Shown here one piece after another: positions 9,172-18,332 of a stretch of DNA of 64,000 nucleotides. The notes beneath the pieces were generated by a model that saw only the letters and a list, made by a program, of their open reading frames with translations, ran no database searches and was not told the DNA's origin. Numbering within the stretch: position 1 is the stretch's first letter; each line of letters opens with the position of its first letter. The translations under genes were made by a program, and so were the position numbers. Origin of the DNA: Sphingobacteriales bacterium 46-32 (lineage in GTDB: Bacteria > Bacteroidota > Bacteroidia > Chitinophagales > Chitinophagaceae); contig MKTY01000019.1 of the NCBI GenBank assembly GCA_001898485.1, positions 124,001 to 188,000 on the forward strand, in the 5' to 3' direction.

Positions 9172-10761
9172 ATGCGGAGGAGAGATTTTTTACGCAATAC
9201 CCTGCCGGCTGCAGCCTTGCTGCCTGCTGTGGTAGATGGCTATTCCGTTAAGGCATTTCATGCCAATTCCCCTTTATTGCAGGCATTGATGAATCCGCCG
9301 GTAGAAACAGATCATGTGCTGGTGATCATTCAGCTGAGTGGTGGTAATGATGGGCTCAACATGGTAATCCCTGTTGCCGACTACAGCAACTATTACAATG
9401 CACGCAGTAATGTGGCGATTGCCGAAAACAAAATACTTCGTCTGAATGGATATGATAAAACCGGCCTGCACCCGGCCATGACGGGTTTGCAGACGCTCTA
9501 TAATAAAGAACAACTCAATATTGTACAGGCCGTAGGTTATCCAACACCCAACTTCTCGCATTTTCGCGCTACCGATATCTGGATGAGCGGCTCAGCCAGC
9601 GATGAAGTGATCAATACGGGGTGGACGGGACGTTACCTTAATACAGAGTATCCCAACTATCCCGATGGATATCCTAATGCAACCATGCCCGATCCGCTTG
9701 CAATACAGATCGGTTCCATCACTTCACTCACACTGCAGGGGCCATCGATTAATATGGGTATGAGCATTACCAATCCCACCAGCTTTTATAACCTGATTGA
9801 TAATGTAATTGATCCGGCGCCAGATACGCCTATGGGTCATGAGCTGACTTACATACGCACCATCGCCAATCAGACCAACAAGTTTGCCACGCGTATTGTG
9901 GAAGCAGCCCGGGCTGTACCGCAGCAGGCGGCCTATCCGGCCGACAACTACCTGGCCGCACAACTAAAGATAGTGGCACGCCTTATTAAAGGCGGATTGA
10001 AAACGCGTATCTATATGGTAGGTATGGGCGGATTTGATAATCACTCTTCACAGGTTGAAGCCAGCGATACCAGTACAGGTACACATGCCAACCTGCTGAA
10101 GACTTTGTCGGATGGTATTAAGGCATTTATGGATGATTGTACGTTTTTGCAGATTCAGGATCGTGTACTGGGAATGACCTTTTCTGAATTTGGACGCCGT
10201 ATCAAGTCCAACTCCAGCATGGGAACCGATCATGGCGCAGCTGCTCCCTTATTTCTTTTCGGCGGACAGGTAATACCTGGTGTCACCGGCAACAACCCCA
10301 CTATTCCTGGCGGTGCTTCTGTGCAGGACAATATCCCTTTTCAGTACGACTTCCGGAGTATCTATGCCAGTATCCTGGAAAAATGGTTTTGTATACCGCC
10401 GGCTACTCTGCAGACTATTTTGTTTCGCAACTTTCAGAGCCTGCCTGTTATTAACGATAAAGACTGTACGGGAGTGAATCCGGAGAATCCCAATCAGAAT
10501 GCCGGTACGGAACTGATCAGCAACTATCCCAATCCTTTCACACAAAGCACTACTATTCGTTATACCACACGCGGAGGACATACATTGATACAGATTATCG
10601 ATATGCTGGGTCGGGTATTGCGCACACCGGTAGATCGGGAGATAGCATTGGGTACCTATACAGTTAGCTGGGATAGCGGCACATTGCCAACCGGCGTATA
10701 CTATGCCCGGCTTCAGAACGGATCAACACAGCAGGTGAGGGCCATGCTCAAAGTGAGGTAG
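9172..10761 (+). CDS. DUF1501 family protein with T9SS sorting domain
   Basis: A 529-residue exported protein. The N-terminus MRRRDFLRNTLPAAALLPAV resembles a twin-arginine signal. The body has the DUF1501 (sulfatase-like fold) motifs VIIQLSGGNDGLNMVIP near residue 50, TPNFSHFRATDIW near 125 and FSEFGRRIKSNSSMGTDHG near 338. The last 85 residues form a type A T9SS sorting domain (NYPNPFTQSTTIRYTT to the terminal RAMLKVR), so the protein should cross the outer membrane by type IX secretion. It forms an operon with the DUF1800 gene 11 bp upstream. Confidence 0.9.
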   Translation: MRRRDFLRNTLPAAALLPAVVDGYSVKAFHANSPLLQALMNPPVETDHVLVIIQLSGGNDGLNMVIPVADYSNYYNARSNVAIAENKILRLNGYDKTGLHPAMTGLQTLYNKEQLNIVQAVGYPTPNFSHFRATDIWMSGSASDEVINTGWTGRYLNTEYPNYPDGYPNATMPDPLAIQIGSITSLTLQGPSINMGMSITNPTSFYNLIDNVIDPAPDTPMGHELTYIRTIANQTNKFATRIVEAARAVPQQAAYPADNYLAAQLKIVARLIKGGLKTRIYMVGMGGFDNHSSQVEASDTSTGTHANLLKTLSDGIKAFMDDCTFLQIQDRVLGMTFSEFGRRIKSNSSMGTDHGAAAPLFLFGGQVIPGVTGNNPTIPGGASVQDNIPFQYDFRSIYASILEKWFCIPPATLQTILFRNFQSLPVINDKDCTGVNPENPNQNAGTELISNYPNPFTQSTTIRYTTRGGHTLIQIIDMLGRVLRTPVDREIALGTYTVSWDSGTLPTGVYYARLQNGSTQQVRAMLKVR

Positions 10762-10763
10762 CT

Positions 10764-10852
10764 GAAAAAGTTTAATAGTTTAAAAGTATAAAGGGTATAA
10801 AGAGTTTAAAGTGCCTATTCTTATTACTTAAAACTTATAACTCAGAACTTAT
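10764..10852. repeat. TATAAAG/TTTAAAG short-period repeat, copy B2
   Basis: After the DUF1501 stop codon there are tandem units (GTTTAATAG, GTTTAAAAG, GTATAAAGG, GTATAAAGA, GTTTAAAG), followed by inverted units of the related AAGTTATAAG type (ACTTAAAACTTATAACT at about 10827-10843). The two halves are imperfectly complementary. Confidence 0.65.
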
Positions 10853-10909
10853 TACGGTCCTAAAATAATTTGAACTGTTGTTGCATTTTTTCTCTAACTT
10901 GCGTGTCTG

Positions 10910-11254
10910 ATGAAAGTTAGGGCTGGCATACTGCGTTTTGCAGCTTTTTTGCTGATTCTGGTCTTTATGCAAAAGACCGGGGCTGGTCTCTTTCTTCACA
11001 ACCTGCTTCACACCCAGTCTATTGCAGGTAAGGCGCAATTGCCTGATGAAAAGGGAAAGGAAATCAGTTACGCCTGTAGCTGTCTCGATGACCTGCAGGT
11101 ACCCTTTCTGCCATCAGGTCTAGAGATGCCTTCTCCATTGCCGTTGGTACACGTTGCGGCTGTTGCTCATTATAATTTTGCTCTGCCGCTTGCAGAAGAG
11201 ACACATACTTCATTGCGCGGCCCTCCCGCAGCATTCGTTTCATTATTTGTCTGA
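10910..11254 (+). CDS. Small exported protein upstream of a TonB-dependent receptor
   Basis: A 114-residue protein with an N-terminal hydrophobic segment (FAAFLLILVFMQKTGAGLFL). Later it has a CSC pair (YACSCLDDLQVPFLPSG) and a terminal RGPPAAFV. The arrangement of His/Cys followed by a C-terminal PP loosely recalls small proteins found next to metal-efflux or receptor genes in Bacteroidota, but the match is weak. It lies 83 bp ahead of the receptor gene on the same strand, so co-expression is likely. Function is unknown. Confidence 0.55.
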   Translation: MKVRAGILRFAAFLLILVFMQKTGAGLFLHNLLHTQSIAGKAQLPDEKGKEISYACSCLDDLQVPFLPSGLEMPSPLPLVHVAAVAHYNFALPLAEETHTSLRGPPAAFVSLFV

Positions 11255-11337
11255 GCCGGATACCTCTGGCCAGTTGTCCCTACTATCTATTTTAATTTAT
11301 TGAAATCAGGTGCCCTGTGCCTGTCAACCTATTATTT

Positions 11338-13725
11338 ATGAAACGAATTCATACTTCGCTGCTATTTCTGTTTATACTGGCTGTACAAAGCGTTTTTGCG
11401 CAGAATAAATTTACCCTCTCCGGCAAAGTGACCAATGGCTCAAACGGCGCGGCACTGGTTGGTGCAACCGTGCATATACATGATGCTAACCGGGAACTGG
11501 TTACCGATGCGGATGGTCAATACAAAACCAGTGCATTGCCAGCAGGTAAATACCTGGTAGAGGTATCTTATGTTGGTTTTGAAAGTCGCGTGGAGCTGGT
11601 AGAGGTGAGTGGTAATACTACCTTTAATTTCTCCCTGGCAACTGCGGTAGTAGAGCAGGAAGGGGTGACGGTGACAGGTGTATCGGCTGCAACCCGCCTT
11701 CGTCAGTCGCCACAGCCGGTTACAATCATTAAGAAAGCAGATCTGACCCGTACCAGCTCTACCAATATCATCAACAGCCTTTCACATATCCCCGGCGTGT
11801 CGGCACTATCAACCGGGCCTGCTATTGCCAAGCCATTTATCCGGGGTCTTGGTTACAACCGCGTGGTGGTGGTCAATGATGGTATTCGCCAGGAAGGTCA
11901 GCAGTGGGGCGATGAGCATGGTATCGAGATTGATGATTACAGTGCTCAACGCATCGAAGTATTGAAAGGACCGGCTTCATTGATGTATGGTTCAGATGCG
12001 CTGGCGGGGGTAATAAATATTCAATCGCTGATACCTGCACCTGACGGAAAGATCAGGGCCAATGTGCTGAGCGAATACCAGACCAATAGCCGGCTGCGTG
12101 GGTTTTATGCAGATGTATCTGGTACCAAAAACGGATTTTCCTTTGGTGCCTATGGTTCTTATAAAGGAGCAGAAGATTATAAGAACAAATATGATGGCTA
12201 TGTTTTCAATTCAAAATTCTATAATAAAAATGCCGGCCTCATGCTGGGCTATGGTGGTGGCTGGGGACGCTCTTATCTCCGTGCAACTATTTTTGATCAG
12301 CATACCGGAATGGTTGAAGGGGAACGTGATGAAACTACCGGTGAATTTCTGAAACCGGTACCCGGCGGTGATGAAGAAATTGCCACTTCGGCCGATTTTC
12401 ATAGAATAAAACCATTTGTACCCTTCCAACATATACAACACTATAAGCTGACGAGCGAAAACAGCTTTAATCTGGGCAGCAGCAAGCTGGATGTAACAGT
12501 AGGTTATCAGCGTAACAAACGCCGCGAGTTTGGTAATCCAGACGATATTAAAGAACCGGAAGCATTCTTCGACCTTGAAACGGTTAACTATACTGCCAAA
12601 TTGAATTTGCCTTATCGTGGAGCGTGGCGCAGCAGTGTGGGACTCACCGGCATGGTGCAATCGAATACTAACCGTGCAGAAGAAGCGCTGATACCTAATT
12701 ACAATCTGTTTGACCTGGGAGGCTTTTTCTTTACCCAGTATCACCGCAATAAATTATCGGTGAGTGGCGGACTGCGTTTCGACAACCGTCATGTAAATGG
12801 AAAAGAAATGCTGGAAGATAACGAGGTGAAGTTTGCAGCTTTCTCCAAAGACTTTTCCAATATATCCGGCAGTGCCGGATTGAGCTACGAGGCGACTAAA
12901 GCACTTACATTAAAACTGAATGTGGCCCGCGGTTTCCGTGCGCCCACACTGGCCGAACTGGCCAGCAATGGCGCGCATGAAGGCACCATTCGTTATGAAG
13001 TAGGTAATAACGACCTCAAATCGGAGACCAGCCTGCAGGTAGATGGCGGTATAGAATTGAATACAGAGCACATTACCCTGGGAGCCGGCGTGTTCTACAA
13101 TCGCGTAAACCGTTTTATCTTTTATGAAAAAGTGCTGACAACCGGTGGCGCAGACTCCCTGATTACCGACCCCGAAACTGGTGACGAACTGAATGTATTC
13201 CGCTTCGATCAGCAGGATGCTAATCTCTATGGTGCCGAATTCAACATGGATATTCACCCACATCCGCTCGACTGGCTGCATTTTGAGAATACATTCTCCT
13301 TTACCCGCGCACGTTTTACCCAGGCTATTGATGGATCACGCAATGTGCCTTCTATACCAGCGGCCCGGTATATTGCACAGCTGAAAGGAAACTTTCTGCC
13401 CAATGGCAAGCAGCTGCGTAACCTGTATGTAGGCCTGGAAAGTGACTATACTTTCCGCCAGAAAAACGCCTTTTTCGGCTACAATACCGAAACTGCTACG
13501 TCTGGTTACTGGCTGATAAATGTAAATGCGGGTACAGATATTATAAGCAAAGGAAAAACTTTGTTCAGTATTCATCTCAGTGCTGCCAACCTGGGCGATG
13601 TGGCTTATCAAAATCACCTGAGCCGCCTCAAATATGCTGCTGTCAATAATGTAACCGGCCGCCAGGGCGTATTTAATGTGGGAAGAAATTTCGGCATTAA
13701 GATCAATGTACCGCTTGAGTTTTAA
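11338..13725 (+). CDS. TonB-dependent outer membrane receptor
   Basis: From the ATG at 11338 the protein is 795 residues with signal peptide MKRIHTSLLFLFILAVQSVF. It has an N-terminal carboxypeptidase-regulatory-like repeat (about 25-105, GATVHIHDANRELVTDADGQ), a plug domain (about 115-235, with IRGLGYNRVVVVNDGIRQEG and VLKGPASLMYGSDALAGVIN) and a long beta-barrel ending in LEF. The plug segment QQWGDEHGIEID has charged and His residues reminiscent of metal or haem receptors, and the small Cys protein upstream fits a metal role, but the substrate is not proven. An alternative GTG start at 11317 adds seven residues before the signal peptide and is less likely. Confidence 0.9.
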   Translation: MKRIHTSLLFLFILAVQSVFAQNKFTLSGKVTNGSNGAALVGATVHIHDANRELVTDADGQYKTSALPAGKYLVEVSYVGFESRVELVEVSGNTTFNFSLATAVVEQEGVTVTGVSAATRLRQSPQPVTIIKKADLTRTSSTNIINSLSHIPGVSALSTGPAIAKPFIRGLGYNRVVVVNDGIRQEGQQWGDEHGIEIDDYSAQRIEVLKGPASLMYGSDALAGVINIQSLIPAPDGKIRANVLSEYQTNSRLRGFYADVSGTKNGFSFGAYGSYKGAEDYKNKYDGYVFNSKFYNKNAGLMLGYGGGWGRSYLRATIFDQHTGMVEGERDETTGEFLKPVPGGDEEIATSADFHRIKPFVPFQHIQHYKLTSENSFNLGSSKLDVTVGYQRNKRREFGNPDDIKEPEAFFDLETVNYTAKLNLPYRGAWRSSVGLTGMVQSNTNRAEEALIPNYNLFDLGGFFFTQYHRNKLSVSGGLRFDNRHVNGKEMLEDNEVKFAAFSKDFSNISGSAGLSYEATKALTLKLNVARGFRAPTLAELASNGAHEGTIRYEVGNNDLKSETSLQVDGGIELNTEHITLGAGVFYNRVNRFIFYEKVLTTGGADSLITDPETGDELNVFRFDQQDANLYGAEFNMDIHPHPLDWLHFENTFSFTRARFTQAIDGSRNVPSIPAARYIAQLKGNFLPNGKQLRNLYVGLESDYTFRQKNAFFGYNTETATSGYWLINVNAGTDIISKGKTLFSIHLSAANLGDVAYQNHLSRLKYAAVNNVTGRQGVFNVGRNFGIKINVPLEF

Positions 13726-14144
13726 GTTGTAAGTTTTGAGTTATAGGTTTTAAGTTATAAGTGAAGTGAAAGGTAGAAGGTGAAAGGTAGAGGGTATAGG
13801 GAAAAGAGCTGTATAACTTATTACTTAAAATGCAATAGTCAGGATTTGACCTTACAGACATTGTCAGATAAGTTTAAACTAATCGTACGGTTTTGAACCT
13901 TTAATATTTTGCCGGCAATGTCCTCCCACATTGAAGAGGACTTGCCGGCAAAATAATTGATCCGGCAGGGTCAATCCTCTTGGTCAAGATTACTTGTCAG
14001 ATCAAATACTGGGGTTTACATATAACTTATTGCTTAAAACCTATAACCTAAAGTGTAAAAACAAAAGCCCTTTTACCTTCTACCTCTCACCTTTTACCTC
14101 TTCTTTCGCCTAAAACTTATAACTTAGAACTTATAACTTAACAC
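13726..14144. repeat. Composite long inverted repeat, about 420 bp (family D)
   Basis: This gene-free gap begins at the receptor stop codon and ends at the start of the next gene. The left arm (about 13726-13800) has an outer block of AAGTTATAAGTTTT-type units and an inner block of GGTGAAAGGTAGAAGG-type units. The right arm (about 14024-14144) carries the same two blocks, inverted and in mirrored order (CCTTCTACCTCTCACC, then AACTTATAACTTAGAAC). A separate strong hairpin sits in the middle. The right arm reaches within a few bases of the DUF2721 start codon at 14148. Confidence 0.75.
13905..13955. repeat. Strong hairpin in the centre of the family D element
   Basis: TATTTTGCCGGCAA plus GTCCTC (13905-13925) is complementary to GAGGAC plus TTGCCGGCAAAATA (13936-13955), with one bulged T and a ten-base loop. 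This gives a stem of about 20 bp. No T-run follows on either strand, so it is not a classic terminator. Confidence 0.65.
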
Positions 14145-14147
14145 TTG

Positions 14148-14588
14148 ATGGAAATTACCTTCAATACGCCTGCCCTTTTGTTTCCCGCTATCAGTTTGCT
14201 GTTGCTGGCTTATACCAATCGTTATCTGGCACTGGCCAACCTTATCCGCAAACTGCATGATGAATATATGCGTGGCGAAAAAAATCACCTGCTGCTCAAG
14301 CAGATCAAGATACTGCGTACCCGCATCAACCTGGTACGGTCGATGCAGGCGTTGGGCGTATTCAGTTTTGTATGCTGCGTAGTGACCATGTATGGTGTGT
14401 ACCAGCAATGGACGGCTGTGGTAGAATATATTTTTGCAATAAGTCTGCTGAGCCTGCTGGCTTCACTGGTACTCTCGCTCATAGAAATATCACAGAGCAC
14501 CAAAGCACTGGAGTGGGAGCTCAGCGATATGGAAGAACTGGAGAAGGGAAATATTTTTACCGACTGGCTGCGTCGTAAAGAAGACTGA
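14148..14588 (+). CDS. DUF2721 family membrane protein
   Basis: A 146-residue protein with an N-terminal membrane segment (PALLFPAISLLLLAYTNRYL) and two more (about 68-90 and 97-120), separated by a charged helix (LIRKLHDEYMRGEKNHLLLK). The pattern fits DUF2721, a family of small bacterial membrane proteins of unknown role. The ATG at 14148 is used; a TTG one codon earlier is also open. The right arm of the upstream repeat ends only a few bases before the start, leaving almost no conventional leader. Confidence 0.8.
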   Translation: MEITFNTPALLFPAISLLLLAYTNRYLALANLIRKLHDEYMRGEKNHLLLKQIKILRTRINLVRSMQALGVFSFVCCVVTMYGVYQQWTAVVEYIFAISLLSLLASLVLSLIEISQSTKALEWELSDMEELEKGNIFTDWLRRKED

Positions 14589-14598
14589 TGGCCAGCTC

Positions 14599-16419
14599 TT
14601 AGCTGACCACCAGTTTATTTTTACGCTCACCAATCTGCTGCCGCCACATGGCATAGTAAAGCCCTTTTTCTTCGAGCAGCTTTTCGTGACTGCCTGTTTC
14701 CACTACATCACCTTTCTCAAGCACATAAATGCGGTCGGCATGCATAATGGTCGACAGGCGGTGAGCAATCAGAATAGTGATCTGGTTGCCCTGCTGCGAT
14801 ATCTCGCGGATGGTATCGGTTATTTCTTCTTCTGTCAGTGAGTCAAGTGCCGAAGTGGCTTCGTCAAACAAGAGCAACTTGGGTTGACGAATCAGTGCGC
14901 GGGCAATAGACAGGCGCTGCTTTTCTCCACCCGAAAGTTTGAGGCCCCCTTCACCAATGGTAGTGTCCAGGCCTTTTTCGGCCCGGATAAGCAGGTTCTG
15001 ACAGGATGCTTTATTTAATGCGGCATAAATTTCTTCTTCGGTGGCAGCGGGATTTACAAACAACAGGTTTTCGCGGATGGTACCGGAAAAGAGCTGGGTA
15101 TCCTGTGTTACGAAACCGATCTGACTGCGCAGGTCATCGAAGCTGATCTCATTTTCATCGAGCTGGTTGTACAATATCTTACCCTGTTGTGGCCGGTAGA
15201 GGCCCACCAGTAGCTTCATGAGTGTGGTTTTGCCTGAGCCGGAAGGGCCAACAAAGGCAATGGTCTCACCGGTTTTTACCTTAAAGCTGATATCGTTGAT
15301 GGCGCTTTGCTGGGCCGACTGATGTTTGAAGCCTACATGATCAAACTCCAGCGTGGCAATAGGACCCAGGTGTTTGGGATTGCTGGCCTGCGGCTCATGT
15401 TTTTTCTGCATCAGCGCCTCAAAATTATTGAGTGAGGCTTCTGCCTCGCGATAGGAGAGAATGATATTACCAATCTCCTGCAGGGGACCAAATACAAAGA
15501 AGGAGAATATCTGCATGGTCACGATCTCGCCGGGTTGCAATTGCCCTTTAAATACCAGCCACATGAGCATAAAAAGTATAACCTGGCGCAGGGTATTTAC
15601 AAATGTACCCTGGATGAAGCTGATGCTGCGAATGCGTTTTACCTTGGTCAATTCAAGACCGAGTATTTTAAATGTATTTTTATTGAGGCGATCTACTTCC
15701 TGGTGGGTGAGCCCCAGGCTTTTTACCAGCTCAATATTACGCAGCGATTCGGTGGTGGCACCGGCCAGTGATGTTGTTTGCGACACAATTTTTTTCTGGA
15801 TCACCTTTACCTTTTTGCTGAGCAGGTTGCTGATGACGGTAAGTAGAAAAATCCCTCCGAAATAAATAAAGGGCAGTCGCCAGTCTTTGGCAAATGCATA
15901 TACCGCTACAAACACGATACCCACGATCACCGGGAACAGCACGTTGATGAACATGGCGATGAACTTCTCTGTATCGGTACGCACTTTTTGCAGAATGCCC
16001 AGTGTTTCGCCACTGCGCTGGTCTTCAAAATCGGAATAAGGCAGCTTCATAGCATGTTGCAAACCGTCTGTAAATACGGTCGCTCCAAATTTCTGGGTCA
16101 CTTTATTCAAAAAATAGTCCTGGAAAGCCTTGGCTATGCGGCTGATCATGGCTACCGTAATGGAAGCCAGCAGCAGCCACATTACCCCATGCACGATATC
16201 GGGTTTATTAACCGAGTTGGTGTATGAAATATTGGCAAACAGGTAGTCATGCCAGTCTAGCGGAGCATGTCCTTTATCCTGGTGATAGGTGGCCAGTTCT
16301 ACCAGCTCACCAAAGATAATCGGGTCAAAAAGCGAAAAGCCAATATTGATGCCGGCCAGGGCCAACACAAGGGCAACCAGCCATTTATATGGTTTTAAGT
16401 AGCGAAATAATGTCTTCAT
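14599..16419 (-). CDS. ABC transporter, fused permease and ATPase (MsbA-like exporter)
   Basis: A 606-residue half transporter from the ATG at 16419 (MKTLFRYLKPYKW); 12 further upstream codons are open but lack exporter character. The N-terminal half holds six membrane helices. The C-terminal ATPase has Walker A GPSGSGKTT, the signature LSGGEKQRLSIARA, Walker B KLLLFDEATSALD and the switch His in IAHRLST. Such homodimers export lipids or drugs; no neighbouring gene narrows the substrate. It converges on the DUF2721 gene with a 10-bp gap. Confidence 0.93.
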   Translation of the reverse strand: MKTLFRYLKPYKWLVALVLALAGINIGFSLFDPIIFGELVELATYHQDKGHAPLDWHDYLFANISYTNSVNKPDIVHGVMWLLLASITVAMISRIAKAFQDYFLNKVTQKFGATVFTDGLQHAMKLPYSDFEDQRSGETLGILQKVRTDTEKFIAMFINVLFPVIVGIVFVAVYAFAKDWRLPFIYFGGIFLLTVISNLLSKKVKVIQKKIVSQTTSLAGATTESLRNIELVKSLGLTHQEVDRLNKNTFKILGLELTKVKRIRSISFIQGTFVNTLRQVILFMLMWLVFKGQLQPGEIVTMQIFSFFVFGPLQEIGNIILSYREAEASLNNFEALMQKKHEPQASNPKHLGPIATLEFDHVGFKHQSAQQSAINDISFKVKTGETIAFVGPSGSGKTTLMKLLVGLYRPQQGKILYNQLDENEISFDDLRSQIGFVTQDTQLFSGTIRENLLFVNPAATEEEIYAALNKASCQNLLIRAEKGLDTTIGEGGLKLSGGEKQRLSIARALIRQPKLLLFDEATSALDSLTEEEITDTIREISQQGNQITILIAHRLSTIMHADRIYVLEKGDVVETGSHEKLLEEKGLYYAMWRQQIGERKNKLVVS

Positions 16420-16645
16420 ATATGAAAATGAAAAGGGCGTGAAGCAGTAGAACAATCAAATACCATACAAGTTCGGGAAAAATGACAAGATAGCAGAGAT
16501 CAGTTGACCGTGAACAGATAACAGTGGACAGAATGGGAAATTACCCGATTCAATGGGGATTTTGAGCCGATAGCGGGCCAGAAAAAAACATTTTCAGGAC
16601 GTTTTTTCACCACGGCTGTCATTGTGCTTTCGCTTAATTTGCCCC

Positions 16646-18196
16646 ATGCTTGTAAAAACCTTTGGTAGCGCTGTATATGGTGTAGAGGCTATCACTATTA
16701 CTATTGAGGTCAACTGGATTTCGTCTTCGGGTAAGGATACAGTTATTGTAGGCTTACCCGATGGGGCCGTAAAGGAAAGCCTGCAACGGGTAGAGAGTAC
16801 TTTTAAAACAAACGGCTTTCAGATGCCCCGAACCAAGCTGGTGGTGAACCTGGCCCCGGCAGACCTGAAAAAGAGTGGTACCGCATTTGATCTGCCCATT
16901 GCTATTGGCATCCTGGGTGCGTCTGAGCAGATCAATAATCCGGAAGCCCTGGCTCAGTATGTAATAATGGGTGAATTGAGCCTTGATGGAATTGTGCGGC
17001 CTATTAAAGGTGCATTGCCAATAGCCATACAGGCACGCAAAGAAGGGTTTAAAGGACTTATTGTGCCTTCGGCAAATGCGCGGGAGGCAGGTATGGTCAA
17101 CAACCTGCAGGTATATGGTGTGGATCACATCAGCCAGGTAATCAGTTTTTTTGAATCTTCAGAGCAGGGATTAACACCTGTACAGGTCAATACACGTGAA
17201 GAGTTTTTTCATTCACAATACGATTTTGAGATCGACTTTGCCGATGTAAAAGGGCAGGATACAATCAAACGGGCGCTCGAAATTGCAGCAGCCGGTGGGC
17301 ACAATGCCGTACTGATTGGTCCACCCGGGGCGGGGAAAACCATGCTGGCAAAACGATTGCCTACTATACTGCCACCCCTTAGTTTGCAGGAAGCACTGGA
17401 GACAACCAAGATCCATAGTGTGGCGGGCAAATTGCCTGAGCATGCTACTTTACTGGCGCGCCGTCCTTTTCGGAGCCCGCATCATACCATCAGCGATGTT
17501 GCGCTTGTAGGAGGCGGTGGCATGCCACAGCCGGGAGAAATTTCGCTGGCACATAATGGCGTCTTATTTCTCGATGAATTGCCCGAGTTTAAACGCACTG
17601 TACTGGAAGTAATGCGGCAGCCCATGGAAGAGCGGCGTGTTACGATCAGCCGGGCAAAGGTGGCTGTTGATTTCCCCGCATCATTTATGCTGATAGCTTC
17701 AATGAATCCATGTCCCTGCGGTTATTATAATCATCCTGAGCGGGAGTGTACCTGTCCGCCGGGTGCCGTACAGAAATATCTCAACAAGGTATCGGGGCCC
17801 TTGCTAGATCGCATCGATCTGCATGTGGAAGTGACGCCCGTGTCTTTTAATGAATTATCTGCAACAAGAAAACAGGAAGACTCTGCAGCTATCCGCGAGC
17901 GGGTGATACTGGCCCGTGAGCGCCAGGCTGCACGTTACGGAGACACCGAAGGCATTTACTGCAATGCACAAATGAGCAGTAAACAATTGAAGGAAGTGTG
18001 TGCCATCAGCCAGGTAGGACAGAACCTGCTGCGTATTGCTATGCAAAAACTTAATCTCTCTGCGCGGGCCTATGATCGGATATTAAAAGTAGCGCGCACC
18101 ATTGCCGATCTGGCGGGCAGCGACGACATCAAACCCGAACACCTCGCAGAAGCCATTCAGTACAGAAGTCTTGATCGGGAGACATGGGCAGGATGA
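16646..18196 (+). CDS. comM: YifB/ComM family AAA+ ATPase (Mg-chelatase-like)
   Basis: ComM-type helicases promote branch migration during natural transformation and recombination. The 516-residue protein from the ATG at 16646 has an N-terminal Lon-protease-like subdomain (about 20-175), an AAA+ core with Walker A GPPGAGKTML near residue 226 and Walker B VLFLDELPEF near 310, a Cys cluster CPCGYYNHPERECTC near 360 and the C-terminal LDRIDLHVEV region. Length and order are normal. A TAATTTG box sits only a few bases before the ATG, which suggests a very short or leaderless mRNA. Element A2 follows the stop codon. Confidence 0.93.
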   Translation: MLVKTFGSAVYGVEAITITIEVNWISSSGKDTVIVGLPDGAVKESLQRVESTFKTNGFQMPRTKLVVNLAPADLKKSGTAFDLPIAIGILGASEQINNPEALAQYVIMGELSLDGIVRPIKGALPIAIQARKEGFKGLIVPSANAREAGMVNNLQVYGVDHISQVISFFESSEQGLTPVQVNTREEFFHSQYDFEIDFADVKGQDTIKRALEIAAAGGHNAVLIGPPGAGKTMLAKRLPTILPPLSLQEALETTKIHSVAGKLPEHATLLARRPFRSPHHTISDVALVGGGGMPQPGEISLAHNGVLFLDELPEFKRTVLEVMRQPMEERRVTISRAKVAVDFPASFMLIASMNPCPCGYYNHPERECTCPPGAVQKYLNKVSGPLLDRIDLHVEVTPVSFNELSATRKQEDSAAIRERVILARERQAARYGDTEGIYCNAQMSSKQLKEVCAISQVGQNLLRIAMQKLNLSARAYDRILKVARTIADLAGSDDIKPEHLAEAIQYRSLDRETWAG

Positions 18197-18202
18197 TAGT
18201 TC

Positions 18203-18329
18203 AATGTGCTGATGCGATAAATGTGCTGATGTGCTAATGGAAAAAATCTATGTTTACAGTCTGTACTAAACAGAAACTGCTTCTGATTGATCAATTAGCA
18301 CATCAGCATATCAGCACACCAGCACATCA
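18203..18329. repeat. Octamer inverted-repeat element, copy A2
   Basis: Left arm 18203-18239 (ATGTGCTGAT and GTGCTAAT units) and right arm 18294-18329 (ATTAGCAC, ATCAGCAC units) are inverted. The 54-bp centre contains AATCT, GTTTACA, GAAACTG and CTTCTGA in the same order as in copy A4. It fills the gap between the convergent comM gene and the next minus-strand gene. Confidence 0.8.
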
Positions 18330-18332
18330 AAC

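Noticed and set aside
16420-16645. Short AGTTGACCGTGAACAGATAACAG-like period in the gap before comM
   Set aside because: Only a few degenerate units without an inverted partner; too weak to call as a repeat element.
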